A stretch of 64,000 nucleotides of DNA. Source: Streptomyces cinerochromogenes. Its GTDB lineage: Bacteria; Actinomycetota; Actinomycetes; Streptomycetales; Streptomycetaceae. Where the stretch lies: assembly GCF_014648635.1 (NCBI RefSeq), contig NZ_BMRM01000005.1:186001-250000 (forward strand), written 5' to 3'. The notes under the pieces were generated by a model, which ran no database searches, had not been told where the DNA came from, and was given only the letters and a program-made list of their open reading frames with translations. Shown one piece after another: positions 44,087-53,700 of the stretch. Position numbers and translations under genes: made by a program. The stretch's first letter is position 1. Every line of letters starts with the position of its first letter.

Positions 44087-44101
44087 GAACCGGAGGCCGG
44101 T

Positions 44102-44734
44102 GTGGGCGAGGACGGTACGGACGAGCACCTGATCCGGGAGGCCGAGAAGATCGCCGTCGCGCTGGGCCGCATGTTCCCCGGCCTGTGCGAGGTGGTGCTG
44201 CACGACCTGCGGGACCCCGACCACGCGATCCGCGCGATCGAGAACAACCTGTCGGGCCGTCAGGTCGGCGACAGCGCCACGGAGTTGGGACTGGCCCGGA
44301 TCGCCGACCCGCAGTACCCCAGCGTCATCCAGAACTACCCCAACCGGTTCCCCGACGGCCGCCCGGCGAAGAGCACGTCCATCGGCATCAAGAACGCCGC
44401 CGGCGAGTACATCGCGGCGCTGTGTCTGAACCTGGACGTGTCCGTCCTGTCCCCGGTGACCCTCGCGCTGTCCAACCTCGTGGCCACGGACACCGACCAC
44501 CGCGACCAGCCGCTGGAGACCCTGCGGGACCGCACCGCACGCGAGCTGCGCCAGGTGGTGGAGGCCCGTGCCGCCGAGCGCGCCGCCACGCCCCGCTCAC
44601 TGAGCCGGGAGGACAAGAAGGCCCTCGTACGACAGCTCCAGCGCGACGGCTACTTCGACTCGCGCGACGCCGCCCAGACCATCGCGGACCTGCTCGGCGT
44701 CTCCCGGGCCACGGTCTACAACTACGCGAAGTGA
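44102..44734 (+). CDS. YheO-type PAS/HTH regulator (DauR-like)
   Basis: A 210-residue protein: a YheO/PAS_6 sensor domain about residues 10-125 (FPGLCEVVLHDLRDPDHAIRAIENNLSGRQVG) and a C-terminal HTH_22 about 165-210 (DAAQTIADLLGVSRATVYNYAK). DauR, a known member, represses D-arginine catabolism in Pseudomonas. GTG 44102 with GGAGG five bases upstream. It is first in an operon with two PLP enzymes whose relatives act on D-amino acids and hydroxyaspartate, so a D-amino-acid or hydroxy-amino-acid ligand is likely (inference). Confidence 0.92.
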   Translation: MGEDGTDEHLIREAEKIAVALGRMFPGLCEVVLHDLRDPDHAIRAIENNLSGRQVGDSATELGLARIADPQYPSVIQNYPNRFPDGRPAKSTSIGIKNAAGEYIAALCLNLDVSVLSPVTLALSNLVATDTDHRDQPLETLRDRTARELRQVVEARAAERAATPRSLSREDKKALVRQLQRDGYFDSRDAAQTIADLLGVSRATVYNYAK

Positions 44735-44748
44735 AGGGTCACCCGACC

Positions 44749-45984
44749 ATGACCAGCGCCCCCTCCACCCCCTCCGCCCCCTCCACCCCGCCGTCCCCCT
44801 CCCCTCCCGCTGTCACCTCCGCCGCCGTCTCCTCCGGCGCCCGGACCCTGGCCGGTCCCGACACCCCGTTCGCCGTCGTCGACGTACACAGGGTCCGGCG
44901 CAACATCGCCCGGCTGCGGGCGCGGGCGGAGCGGCTCGGGGTCGTGCTGCGTCCGCACGTGAAGACGGCCAAGAGCCTCGACGCCGCCGCCCTCCTGCAC
45001 GACGGCACCCCGGGCCCCGTCACCGTCTCCACCCTCGCCGAGGCCGAGGCGTTCGCCGCCGCCGGCTACCGCGACCTCACGTACGCCGTCGGCATCGAGC
45101 CGCACAAACTCCCGCGGGTGGTCGCCCTGGTGCGCCGGGGCGTCACGCTGCGCGTCCTGCTGGACAGCACCGAGCAGGCGACGTTCGTCGCCACGGCCGC
45201 GCGGGAGGCCCGGGTCGCCCTTCCCGCCCAGATCGAGATCGACTGCGACGGCCACCGAGGCGGCCTCAGGCCCGACGCCCCCGGACTCCCCGGGATCGCC
45301 CGGATCCTGCACGACGCGGGCTGCCTGGACGGCGTACTGACCCACGCGGGCGAGTCGTACCACTGCCACACCGCCGAGGAGCGGCGCGCGGCGGCGCTGA
45401 ACGAGCGCGAGGCCGCGGTCGCCGCGGCCGAGCGGCTGCGCGCGGCCGGCCTGCCCGTGCCCACCGTCAGCGTGGGCTCCACCCCCACCGCGCACGCGGC
45501 CGACGACCTCACCGGGGTCACCGAACTGCGCGCCGGCACCTACGTCTTCTTCGACCTGGTGATGGCCGGCCTCGGTGTGTGCGAGCTGGACGACCTCGCC
45601 CTGTCGGTGGTGGTCACCGTCATCGGTCACCGCCCCGAGTACGGATGGATCGTCACCGACGGCGGCTGGATGGCGATGTCCCGCGACCGGGGCACCTCCG
45701 CCCAGCCGCAGGACCAGGGCTACGGTCTGGTCACCGACCTGGACGGCACGCCGATCCCGGACGTGGTCATGACCGCGGCCAGCCAGGAGCACGGCACGCT
45801 CACCGCCCGGAACGGAGCCGTCCTGCCCGAGCTGCCCATCGGCACCCGGCTGCGGATCCTGCCCAACCACGCCTGCGCCACCGCCGCCCAGCACCAGGGG
45901 TACCACGTCGTGGACGGCGCCCACGGCCCGGCGGCGCCCGCCCCGATGATCACGGCATACTGGCCACGCGTCACCGGCTGGTGA
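44749..45984 (+). CDS. D-serine dehydratase/D-threo-3-hydroxyaspartate dehydratase-like PLP enzyme (DSD1 family)
   Basis: A 411-residue fold-III (alanine-racemase-like) PLP enzyme. Residues 1-28 are a Ser/Pro-rich lead; RPHVKTAKS carries the PLP Lys; THAGESYHC and VSVGSTPT are family blocks; the C-terminal metal site reads LPNHACATAAQHQ. The HxC pair fits the zinc ligands of DSD1-type dehydratases, whereas D-threonine aldolases have HxD, so dehydratase is favoured. ATG 44749, 14 bases after the regulator stop. Product would be a keto acid plus ammonia. Confidence 0.88.
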   Translation: MTSAPSTPSAPSTPPSPSPPAVTSAAVSSGARTLAGPDTPFAVVDVHRVRRNIARLRARAERLGVVLRPHVKTAKSLDAAALLHDGTPGPVTVSTLAEAEAFAAAGYRDLTYAVGIEPHKLPRVVALVRRGVTLRVLLDSTEQATFVATAAREARVALPAQIEIDCDGHRGGLRPDAPGLPGIARILHDAGCLDGVLTHAGESYHCHTAEERRAAALNEREAAVAAAERLRAAGLPVPTVSVGSTPTAHAADDLTGVTELRAGTYVFFDLVMAGLGVCELDDLALSVVVTVIGHRPEYGWIVTDGGWMAMSRDRGTSAQPQDQGYGLVTDLDGTPIPDVVMTAASQEHGTLTARNGAVLPELPIGTRLRILPNHACATAAQHQGYHVVDGAHGPAAPAPMITAYWPRVTGW

Positions 45985-46034
45985 GCCGTCTGCCGCCCCT
46001 TCCCCCGCCCGTCGAGGACATCCCGAGGACCCCC

Positions 46035-47018
46035 ATGGCCACCGCCGCACCGCCCGTTTCGTTCGCCGACGTCCGCGAGGCCGCCGCCCGCCTCCGGGGC
46101 ATCGCCCACCGCACGCCCGTCCTCACCTCCCGCACCCTGGACTCCCTGGTCGGCGCGGAGGTGTTCATCAAGGCCGAGAACCACCAGCGGATGGGCGCCT
46201 TCAAGTTCCGCGGCGCCTACAACGCCATCGCCCGGCTGACCGCCGAGCAGCGGGCGAAGGGCATCGCGGCCTACTCGTCCGGCAACCACGCCCAGGCCAC
46301 CGCGCTGGCCGCCCGGGAACTGGGCACCACGGCCGTCATCGTGATGCCCGAGGACGCGCCGCGTTCCAAGCTGGCGGCGACCCTCGGCTACGGGGCGGAG
46401 GTCGTCACCTACGACCGCTACACCCAGGACCGCTCCGCGCTCGCCCACGCCCTGGCCGAGGAGCGCGGACTGACCCTGATCCCGCCCTACGACCACCCCG
46501 ACGTCATCGCCGGGCAGGGCACCGCCGCGCTGGAACTCCTGGAGGAGACCGGCCCGTTGGACGCCCTCCTGGTGCCCGTGGGGGGCGGCGGCCTCATCGC
46601 CGGCAGTGCGACCGCCGCGACGGCCCTGCATCCCGGGATCCGCGTCATCGGCGTCGAACCGGAGGCGGGCGACGACACCAAGCGGTCCCTGGAGGCCGGG
46701 GCACGCGTGACCGTGCCGGTCCCCCGCACCATCGCCGACGGCCAGGCCCTGGACACCCCCGGCGAGATCACCTTCCCCATCAACCAGCGCCTGGTCGACT
46801 CCATCGCGCTCGTCAGCGACGCCGAGATCGTCACCGCGATGCGCTTCGCCTTCGAACGCCTCAAGACCGTCCTGGAGCCCAGCGGCGCCACTCCGCTGGC
46901 CGCGCTGCTGGCCGGACGCGTCGAGAACCCGCCGCGGCGGATCGGCGTCATCGCGTCCGGCGGCAACATCGACGTCGACCGCTTCGCCGCCCTCACGCAG
47001 CGGCCCGAGCGGGGGTGA
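46035..47018 (+). CDS. Serine/threonine/hydroxyaspartate dehydratase-like PLP enzyme (fold II)
   Basis: A 327-residue enzyme like serine racemase and L-threo-3-hydroxyaspartate dehydratase. Marks are GAFKFRGAYNA (PLP Lys), YSSGNHAQATAL, VPVGGGGLIAG (phosphate loop) and ASGGNID. No ACT domain, so it is not the biosynthetic threonine deaminase. Lies 50 bases after the DSD1-like gene in the same operon. One enzyme for the D-form and one for the L-form of a beta-hydroxy amino acid is an attractive reading. Confidence 0.9.
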   Translation: MATAAPPVSFADVREAAARLRGIAHRTPVLTSRTLDSLVGAEVFIKAENHQRMGAFKFRGAYNAIARLTAEQRAKGIAAYSSGNHAQATALAARELGTTAVIVMPEDAPRSKLAATLGYGAEVVTYDRYTQDRSALAHALAEERGLTLIPPYDHPDVIAGQGTAALELLEETGPLDALLVPVGGGGLIAGSATAATALHPGIRVIGVEPEAGDDTKRSLEAGARVTVPVPRTIADGQALDTPGEITFPINQRLVDSIALVSDAEIVTAMRFAFERLKTVLEPSGATPLAALLAGRVENPPRRIGVIASGGNIDVDRFAALTQRPERG

Positions 47019-47170
47019 CGCCGGCGGGGCGGGTACCCCGTGCCGAGGACGCGGTTCCGGACGGACGGCGCCGTCCCGCCTGTGTCACGGCGTCCCGCCC
47101 GGGTACCCGGCACGCCACCGGAGACAGAGAGACGACGCACAGCGATCGTCAGGGACGGAGGGCCGGAACC

Positions 47171-48190
47171 ATGCCTGCGCCGGCACGATCCGCCGTCGCG
47201 GATCCCCGAGAACGCCGCCGTGCCGCCGCCCGCTCCGCGCGTCCGCGGAGCAGGGTCCACGAGACCGGCGACGACCCGGACCTGCTCGGCCAGTACCTCG
47301 CCCAGATCGCCGCGACCCCGCTGCTCACCGCCGAGGACGAGGTGCGGCTGGCCCGGCGCATCAAGGCCGGGGTGCACGCCGCCGAGGAGCTGGAGCGGGC
47401 CGAGGCCGGCGAGTGGCGCCCGCCGCCGGAACGGCGCCGGGAGCTGGACGCGGTCGTGCGGGACGGCTGGCACGCCAAGGACCACATGATCCGGGCCAAC
47501 CTGCGGCTGGTGGTGTCGATCGCCAAACGGCACGCGCACCGGGGCGTGCCCCTGCTCGACGTGATCCAGGAGGGCAACCTGGGGCTGATCCGGGCCGTGG
47601 AGAAGTTCGACCACACCAAGGGCTTCAAGTTCTCCACCTACGCCACCTGGTGGATCCGCCAGGCGATCGAACGGGGCCTGGCCCAGCACGCCCGTACCGT
47701 GCGGCTGCCCATGCACGTCGTGGAGGAGCTGCAGAAGCTCGCGAAGGCGGAACGGCGGCTCCAGCTGCGCCTCGGTCATGAGCCGACGGACGGCGAGGTC
47801 GCCCGGGAGAGCGGTTTCGACGAGGGCCGGGTGGCCTGGCTGCGCCGGGTCGGCCGGCAGACGCTGAGCCTCGACACCCCCGTGGACGACGCAGGGGAGA
47901 CCGTGGTGGGCGACCTCGTCCCCGCCGCCGACGTGCTCCAGGCCCCCGCGGTGGCCGAGTACCGGGCGCTCGCCGAGGACCTGAGGGACGCCCTGGGCCT
48001 GCTGGCACCCCGCGAGGCCATGATCCTCAGTCTGCGCTACGGCCTGCACGACGGGCAGCCCCGCACGCTGCAGCAGGTGGCCGACCAGGTGGGGCTGACC
48101 CGGGAACGCGTCCGTCAGCTGGAGAAGGAGTCCCTCGGCCGGCTGCGGGCCCCCGAGACCGGCGAGCGCCTGCTGGAGTGGGCCGGCTGA
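47171..48190 (+). CDS. hrdC: RNA polymerase principal-like sigma factor, HrdC type
   Basis: A 339-residue group 2 sigma-70 factor. Region 1.2 begins DPDLLGQYLAQIAATPLLTAEDEVRLA; region 2.3/2.4 is FDHTKGFKFSTYATWWIRQAIERGL, identical in style to the principal sigma; region 4.2 is TLQQVADQVGLTRERVRQLEKESL. The overall sequence is closest in memory to HrdC of S. coelicolor rather than HrdA or HrdD. It should recognise promoters like HrdB; in S. coelicolor hrdC is dispensable. ATG 47171. A stress phosphatase-like gene is tail to tail downstream. Confidence 0.92.
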   Translation: MPAPARSAVADPRERRRAAARSARPRSRVHETGDDPDLLGQYLAQIAATPLLTAEDEVRLARRIKAGVHAAEELERAEAGEWRPPPERRRELDAVVRDGWHAKDHMIRANLRLVVSIAKRHAHRGVPLLDVIQEGNLGLIRAVEKFDHTKGFKFSTYATWWIRQAIERGLAQHARTVRLPMHVVEELQKLAKAERRLQLRLGHEPTDGEVARESGFDEGRVAWLRRVGRQTLSLDTPVDDAGETVVGDLVPAADVLQAPAVAEYRALAEDLRDALGLLAPREAMILSLRYGLHDGQPRTLQQVADQVGLTRERVRQLEKESLGRLRAPETGERLLEWAG

Positions 48191-48343
48191 CCGGTCGTGT
48201 GCCGGGGCCCGGCGGCAGCCGGCCGGCGGCACGATCGTCGGGCCGTACCCACGCTGACCACACGGGTGACCTGAGGGCTCCAGGGCACGGGGTGACTCCG
48301 AGGCGCGGGTGACTCCCGGCCACGGCGGGGCGCGGCAGGCTCC

Positions 48344-50413
48344 TCAGGACTCCACCCGTGCCACCAGCAGCGCGACGTCGTCGTCACCCCCGGGCGGCCG
48401 GAGTGTCTCCAGGACCCGGTCGCACGTCTCCCCCAGGTCCCGGTCGGCCGTGGCGGTCAGGACGTCGAGGAGGGTGCCGAGGCGGGCGTCGATCGGGTCG
48501 CGGCGGGTCTCCACCAGCCCGTCGGTGTAGAGCGCGAGCTGGTCGCCGGGGCGGAAGGGGAACTCGGTCGTCGTGAAGGCCGTACCGCCGACCCCCAGCG
48601 GTACCCCGGACGGCAGGTCGAGCAGCTGCGCCGGCCGGCCGGACCGGACGAGGGCCGGGGGCAGATGACCGGCGAGGCTGATGCGGCACCGGCCCCGCTC
48701 GGGGTCGTAGCGGCAGTAGGCGCAGGTGGCGATGGTGTGCTCGACGTCCTCGGTCAGGCGGTCGAGCTGCCGGAGCACCTCCGCCGGGTCGAGGTCGAGT
48801 CCGGCGAACGCGCGGGTGGCGCTGCGCAGCTGGCCCATGCTGGCGGCGGCGTTGATGCCGCTGCCCATGACGTCGCCGACGACGAGGGCGCTCCTGTCCC
48901 CGGCCAGCCGCATGGCGTCGAACCAGTCACCGCCGATCTCGCTGGAGGCCCCGGCCGGCAGGTAGCGGCAGGCGATCGAGAGGCCCGGCAGCCGGGACGG
49001 CAGCTGCGGGAGCAGCCGGCGCTGGAGGGTGAGGGCGGTGTTGCGGGCGCTCTGGTACCAGCGGGCGTTGTCGATGCAGATCGCGGCACGGCCGGCCAGC
49101 TCGCAGGCGAGGAGCGTGTCGTCCTCGTCGAACGGCGCGGGGGTGCGGGTGCGTTCGAGGCTCAGGGCGCCCAGCACCTCCCCGCGGGCCAGGAGCGGGA
49201 CGGCGAGGTACGAGTGCACGCCCGTGCTCTCCAGGAGCGCGGCGGCCTCGCTGCTGCGGGCGATGCGGCGCAGGTCGTCGCGGGTGGTCGCGGCGACCCG
49301 TACCGGCCGGCGGGTGCGCACACAGCGGGTGAGCAGGCGGTCGCCGTCGTACCGGATGAGTTCTCCGGGCGGGTCGGTGATGTGCGCCTCGGGGGCGTGG
49401 GCCGCGGCGACGGCGACGGCGCGGAAGCGGGCGGGCCCGGCGACCGAGGGGGTGCGCCCGCGCAGGATGCTGTCGAGGACGTGGACGGTGGCGACGTCGG
49501 CCAGGTCCGGTACGACGACGCCGGCCAGCTCGTGCGCCGTCTGCTCCACGTCGAGGGTCGAACCGATGGCCGCGGAGGCGCCCGCGATCATGGCCAGCCG
49601 GTTCCGGGCCCGGGTCGCCGCGATGGTCGCCTCGTGGCGCTCCGTGATGTCGATGACGGACGTGGCCACGCCGAGCACCCGGCCGGCCGCGTCCTCCAGC
49701 CGGTGCATCGACACGGACCAGGCGTGCTCGCGGTGCGGGTCGGAGGGGGGACGGCCGACGACGTACCGGTCGGTCACCGGCTCTCCGGTCGCCAGGACCT
49801 GGCGCAGCTCGTCCTCGATGGCCTCGGCGTCCAGGAAGGTCAGGACGTCGGGGACCCGCCGGCCGAGGTGTTCGGCGGCGGAGCGGCCGTGGATGCGTTC
49901 CAGCGCCGGGTTCACGGTCAGGTAGCGCAGGCCGGGATCGAGGATGGCCAGGCCGACCGGCGACTGGGTGACCAGGCGCGCGGAGAGGGCGACGCCCCGC
50001 TCGACACGGGCCACGGTCGCCTGGTCCACGGCCAGGCCCAGGGCGTAGGTGTCACCGAGGTCGTCCAGCAGCCGCATGTTGCGGAACTCGACCAACCGGG
50101 TGCTGCCGTCCTTGTGCCGGACCGGGAAGGCCCCCGCCCAGTCGGTACCGGACCCCATGACCTCGGCGAACAGTGTGATCACCTCGTCGCGGTGCTCCTC
50201 GTTCACCAGCAGTTGCACCGCGAACCGGCCGAGCGCCTCCTCGGCGGTGTAACCGAACAGATCCTCCGCCTGGGGGCTCCAGAACACGACGCGACCGTTG
50301 GTGTCCAGCACCACCGCGGCGACGTTCAGCAGGTCGAGCAGTCCGGTGGGTGACGTGCCGGCACCGGCCAGGGGGCGGCCCCGGCCGGGTCGTGAGGTGT
50401 CCGTCGTGCCCAT
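48344..50413 (-). CDS. PAS-PAS-GAF-SpoIIE protein phosphatase
   Basis: A 689-residue PP2C-type phosphatase with sensory modules: PAS about 22-140 (NVAAVVLDTNGRVVFWSPQAEDLFGY), second PAS about 145-265, GAF about 290-450, and SpoIIE/RsbU catalytic domain about 470-689 with metal-binding GGDWFDAM, VVGDVMGSGINAAA and PPGGDDDVALLVARV. Such proteins dephosphorylate anti-sigma-factor antagonists and so release stress sigma factors. No RsbV/RsbW-type partner sits beside it, and no ATPase (HATPase_c) domain is fused, unlike many Streptomyces relatives. ATG 50413. Confidence 0.94.
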   Translation of the reverse strand: MGTTDTSRPGRGRPLAGAGTSPTGLLDLLNVAAVVLDTNGRVVFWSPQAEDLFGYTAEEALGRFAVQLLVNEEHRDEVITLFAEVMGSGTDWAGAFPVRHKDGSTRLVEFRNMRLLDDLGDTYALGLAVDQATVARVERGVALSARLVTQSPVGLAILDPGLRYLTVNPALERIHGRSAAEHLGRRVPDVLTFLDAEAIEDELRQVLATGEPVTDRYVVGRPPSDPHREHAWSVSMHRLEDAAGRVLGVATSVIDITERHEATIAATRARNRLAMIAGASAAIGSTLDVEQTAHELAGVVVPDLADVATVHVLDSILRGRTPSVAGPARFRAVAVAAAHAPEAHITDPPGELIRYDGDRLLTRCVRTRRPVRVAATTRDDLRRIARSSEAAALLESTGVHSYLAVPLLARGEVLGALSLERTRTPAPFDEDDTLLACELAGRAAICIDNARWYQSARNTALTLQRRLLPQLPSRLPGLSIACRYLPAGASSEIGGDWFDAMRLAGDRSALVVGDVMGSGINAAASMGQLRSATRAFAGLDLDPAEVLRQLDRLTEDVEHTIATCAYCRYDPERGRCRISLAGHLPPALVRSGRPAQLLDLPSGVPLGVGGTAFTTTEFPFRPGDQLALYTDGLVETRRDPIDARLGTLLDVLTATADRDLGETCDRVLETLRPPGGDDDVALLVARVES

Positions 50414-50719
50414 CCCCGTGCTCCTCTCCCACCCGGTGGGAGGACGCGCCGCGTGGGCGCCTCACCCGCGTTCCTTCGACGGCGCACGCTCTTCGCCGTC
50501 ACCGTGTCCCTTCATAGTCACCGTGTTCGCGGCGGCGTGCCTCGCGACACCCGCTCGCCGACCGCCTGATCCCTGTCCCGCGTGTACCCCGAAACCGGCA
50601 CGGACCCGACCGGCCGCGCCCCGGTCGGGAGCGCTTGCGGAACTCGACGCCTCGGTGGTCAACCGGCTCCCCCGCCGGGCATGATGCCGGAACGAGGCGG
50701 GCGTGCGGCGGGGGAGCCG
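50414..50719. other. 306-base divergent gap before the CHAT gene
   Basis: Between the SpoIIE phosphatase and CHAT starts. The CHAT frame is open through most of it (from 50582) with upstream starts at 50681 and 50684, but sequence there is not domain-like. I see no clear -35/-10 pair. Confidence 0.4.
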
Positions 50720-53700
50720 ATGGTCAGCGAGGTACCGCGGGACGGGGACGGCGCCGGGGCGGCGGAACGACGACGCGAGTCGGCCGAAGCCGTCCGGGAG
50801 GCCCGCCGGCTGTTGGACGACACCACGAACCGGTCGGCGGATGCACTGGTTCCGGTGGCCCACCGGCTGAACCGCGTCGAGACGGCGTTGCGGGAGCACG
50901 GGGAGGACTTCTCCGGCGTCTTCGTCTTCCTGAGTCTGGTGGTCGGTACGTACTGCCTGCTCAGGGGCGAGCACACGCCGTCGGACTCCGCCTCACGGGA
51001 GCGGGACGAGGTGCTGCGGCGCCTGCGGTGGGTGGATCGCCACGGTGAGCCGGACGACCTGCTCGTCGTGCAGGCCCGGATGATGCTGGTCTTCCTGCTC
51101 GTGCCCTGGGCCATGCCCCGCGCCGACGGCAGCCACACCGTGCTGCGGGACGCGCTGCTCACCGCCGGACAGGGCGCGGACCTGCTGACCGAGTCGTTGC
51201 GCCGGGACCTCACCGAGGCCGGGGAGGTCGCCTGCCGGATCGCCGAGGCCCCGCTCGACGCGGAGTTCCGGCAGCGGACCGCGAACGTCCGGCACGTCAT
51301 CGAGCGCATGCTGAACCCCGGCCTGGTCGAGATGGACCTGCCCGGGACGGAAACGCCCGCCGTCGAGGCGGCGGACACCGGCAGCACGGCGCCCCGGCAG
51401 GACGGCGCTGACACGGAGGACACGAACGACACGGACACCGGCACCGCCGCACCCCGGCAGGACGGCGCAGACACGGAGGCGGCACTGCTCGACGCCGTCC
51501 GCGGCCTGGTGGCCCTGGCCCGCGTCCGCAGCACGGCGCAGTACACCCGGGTCCTGGTCTGGCTGAGCGCGACGCTGGGCTCCGGGAACGACCAGTCCCG
51601 CAGCGAGGTGGTGGAGCCGGACCAGGAAGCCTCGGCGCTGCTGCGCCGGACCGGCACCGGCGGGCCGGCCGGTGCCGACGGGCTCCGCCGCGCCGCCGGC
51701 CTGGTGCTGGGGTCGCTCCGCGCCCTGCCGGCGGACGCACCCGAACGGGCCCGGGTGGCCAGGCTGCACGCCCATCTGGTGGCCGCGCTGGAGATCGCGG
51801 AGCCGGGATCGGCCGACTTCGCCACCGTGGAGCGGCCCGCGCCGGACCCGGCCGACGCCCACCGCGACCGACTGCGGGACTGGCCGCTCGGCCTCACCCT
51901 GGAGCCCGGTCTGGCCGCCTTCCTCAACGGGAGTGTGCGGGACTTCGCTCTCGAGATCGGCGTGTACGAGCGGCGGCACGCGGCCCGCATCGACCGGATG
52001 CTGGCCTACCGGACCGGCGACCCCGGATACCTGGAGGACGCCGCCACCGTGCTCGGGGAGGCGATCGACGCGAGCCCGCCGGACTCCTGGTGGGTCATGG
52101 CCCTGCGGGTGGAACTCGCCGAGATCCAGGAGCAGGCCGCCGCGCACGGCGGCAGCTTCCACGACGCGGACAGCTCCCTGGCCACCCTGCGCGAACTGGG
52201 TGCGAGGCTGCGGCACGACGGCTCACTGCCGCCCGACGCGCCGTTCGTCCTGGAGCTGCTGCTGTCCACCGCGGACCTGGAGCTGCGCCACGCGCGGCGC
52301 ACCGGGAACCGGGAGGCGCTGCCACCGCTGATGGAGGAACTGCGCGCCCGGCACGCCGCGCTGCCCGCGGACAGCAGGTGGCGCGGCGAGCTGGCACGGC
52401 GGCTGGAGGAGCTGGAGGAGCTGTGCGCGGACGGGCGACGGGCCGGCCCGGGTACGGAACCGGGGCCGGCCGGGCCGCTGGACGTCGCCGCCGAACTGCA
52501 GGACCTCGGGCGCTGGGTCGACCGGATCGGCAGTGAGCTGGAGGAACCACCGGCCTACCACGAGCACGAGTACGACCGGCGCGCCCAGCTGGGCATGCGG
52601 CTGCTCCTGTCCGTCACACGCGGCCTGAACCACCCGCCGCTGCTGGACGCCGCCATCACCCAGCTGACCCGCGCCCGCGCGCTGCTCGCCGAGGGGCGGG
52701 GCGGACACCACAAGGTGGACGTCCTGACGAAACTGGCCGAGGCCCACATGATGCGGGCCGCCCGGCGCGGGCCGCAGCGGGCAGCGGACGAGCGGGCGTT
52801 CGTGGAGATCACCCGGGAGGCGCTGGGCGAACTGGCCGCCGACGTCCTGCTCCAGACCGGGGCCGACCACGGCCTGACGGCGGCCCTCAACGGCGACATG
52901 CTGGCGGAGCGGCTGGCGTGGGCCGCCATCCTCCTGCGCCGGCCGGCCGACGCGGTGGCCGACCTGGAGAGGGGGCGTGGCCTGGTGCACCAGGCCACGC
53001 TCGCCTCCCGCGGCATCCCCGAGCTCCTCGACGCCGCGGGCCACCCCGGACTGGCCCGGCGGTGGCGGGCCCAGGTCCGCGCCGACCCGCTGCGGCCGGG
53101 CACCGGCGACCCGCCGGCCGGCCGGGCCGGCGGTCCGCCGGTGCCCAGTGTCCTGCGCCGTGACGTCCTGGCCGTCCTCGGTGTCCGGTCCCGCCCCGGG
53201 CGGCGCCGGGGCGTCCGCCAGTTGGCGGGCACGGCGGACGTGGCCGCGCTCACCGAGGGCCTCGCCGCCTCGGGTGCCGACGCGCTGGTCTATCTGGTGG
53301 CCGGGGTGCCCCTGCCCCGTGGGCCCGGCGGCTCGTTCCCCGGCCACGCGCTCATCGTGCGCCCCGGCGCCGAGCCCGCCCTGCTCGCGCTGCCGGAGCT
53401 GATCCGCCCCGGCTGCGCACCGCTGGAGCGGTACCTCAAAGCGGCGGCCTCGCGTTCCCGGGCGCTCGTCCACCCGACCATGCACGCGTCGTTCCGGGCC
53501 GCCTTCGAGATGGACTGGCAGGCCTCGCTGCGGGAACTGTGCGACTGGGCCTGGCCGGCGGTGATGGGGCCGGTGCTCTCGGCGGTGGGTCCGCCGCCGG
53601 CCGCCGCGTTCCCGTCCGGCCGGCCGCCGCGGATCGTGCTGGTGCCGTGCGGCCGGCTGGGCGTCGTACCGTGGCACGCCGCGCGGACGGGGAGCGCCGG

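Noticed and set aside
47082..47106. SigB-type promoter (GTGTC-N14-GGGTAC) before hrdC
   Set aside because: The -35 pattern is so loose that chance matches are expected at this GC content; kept only as a note.
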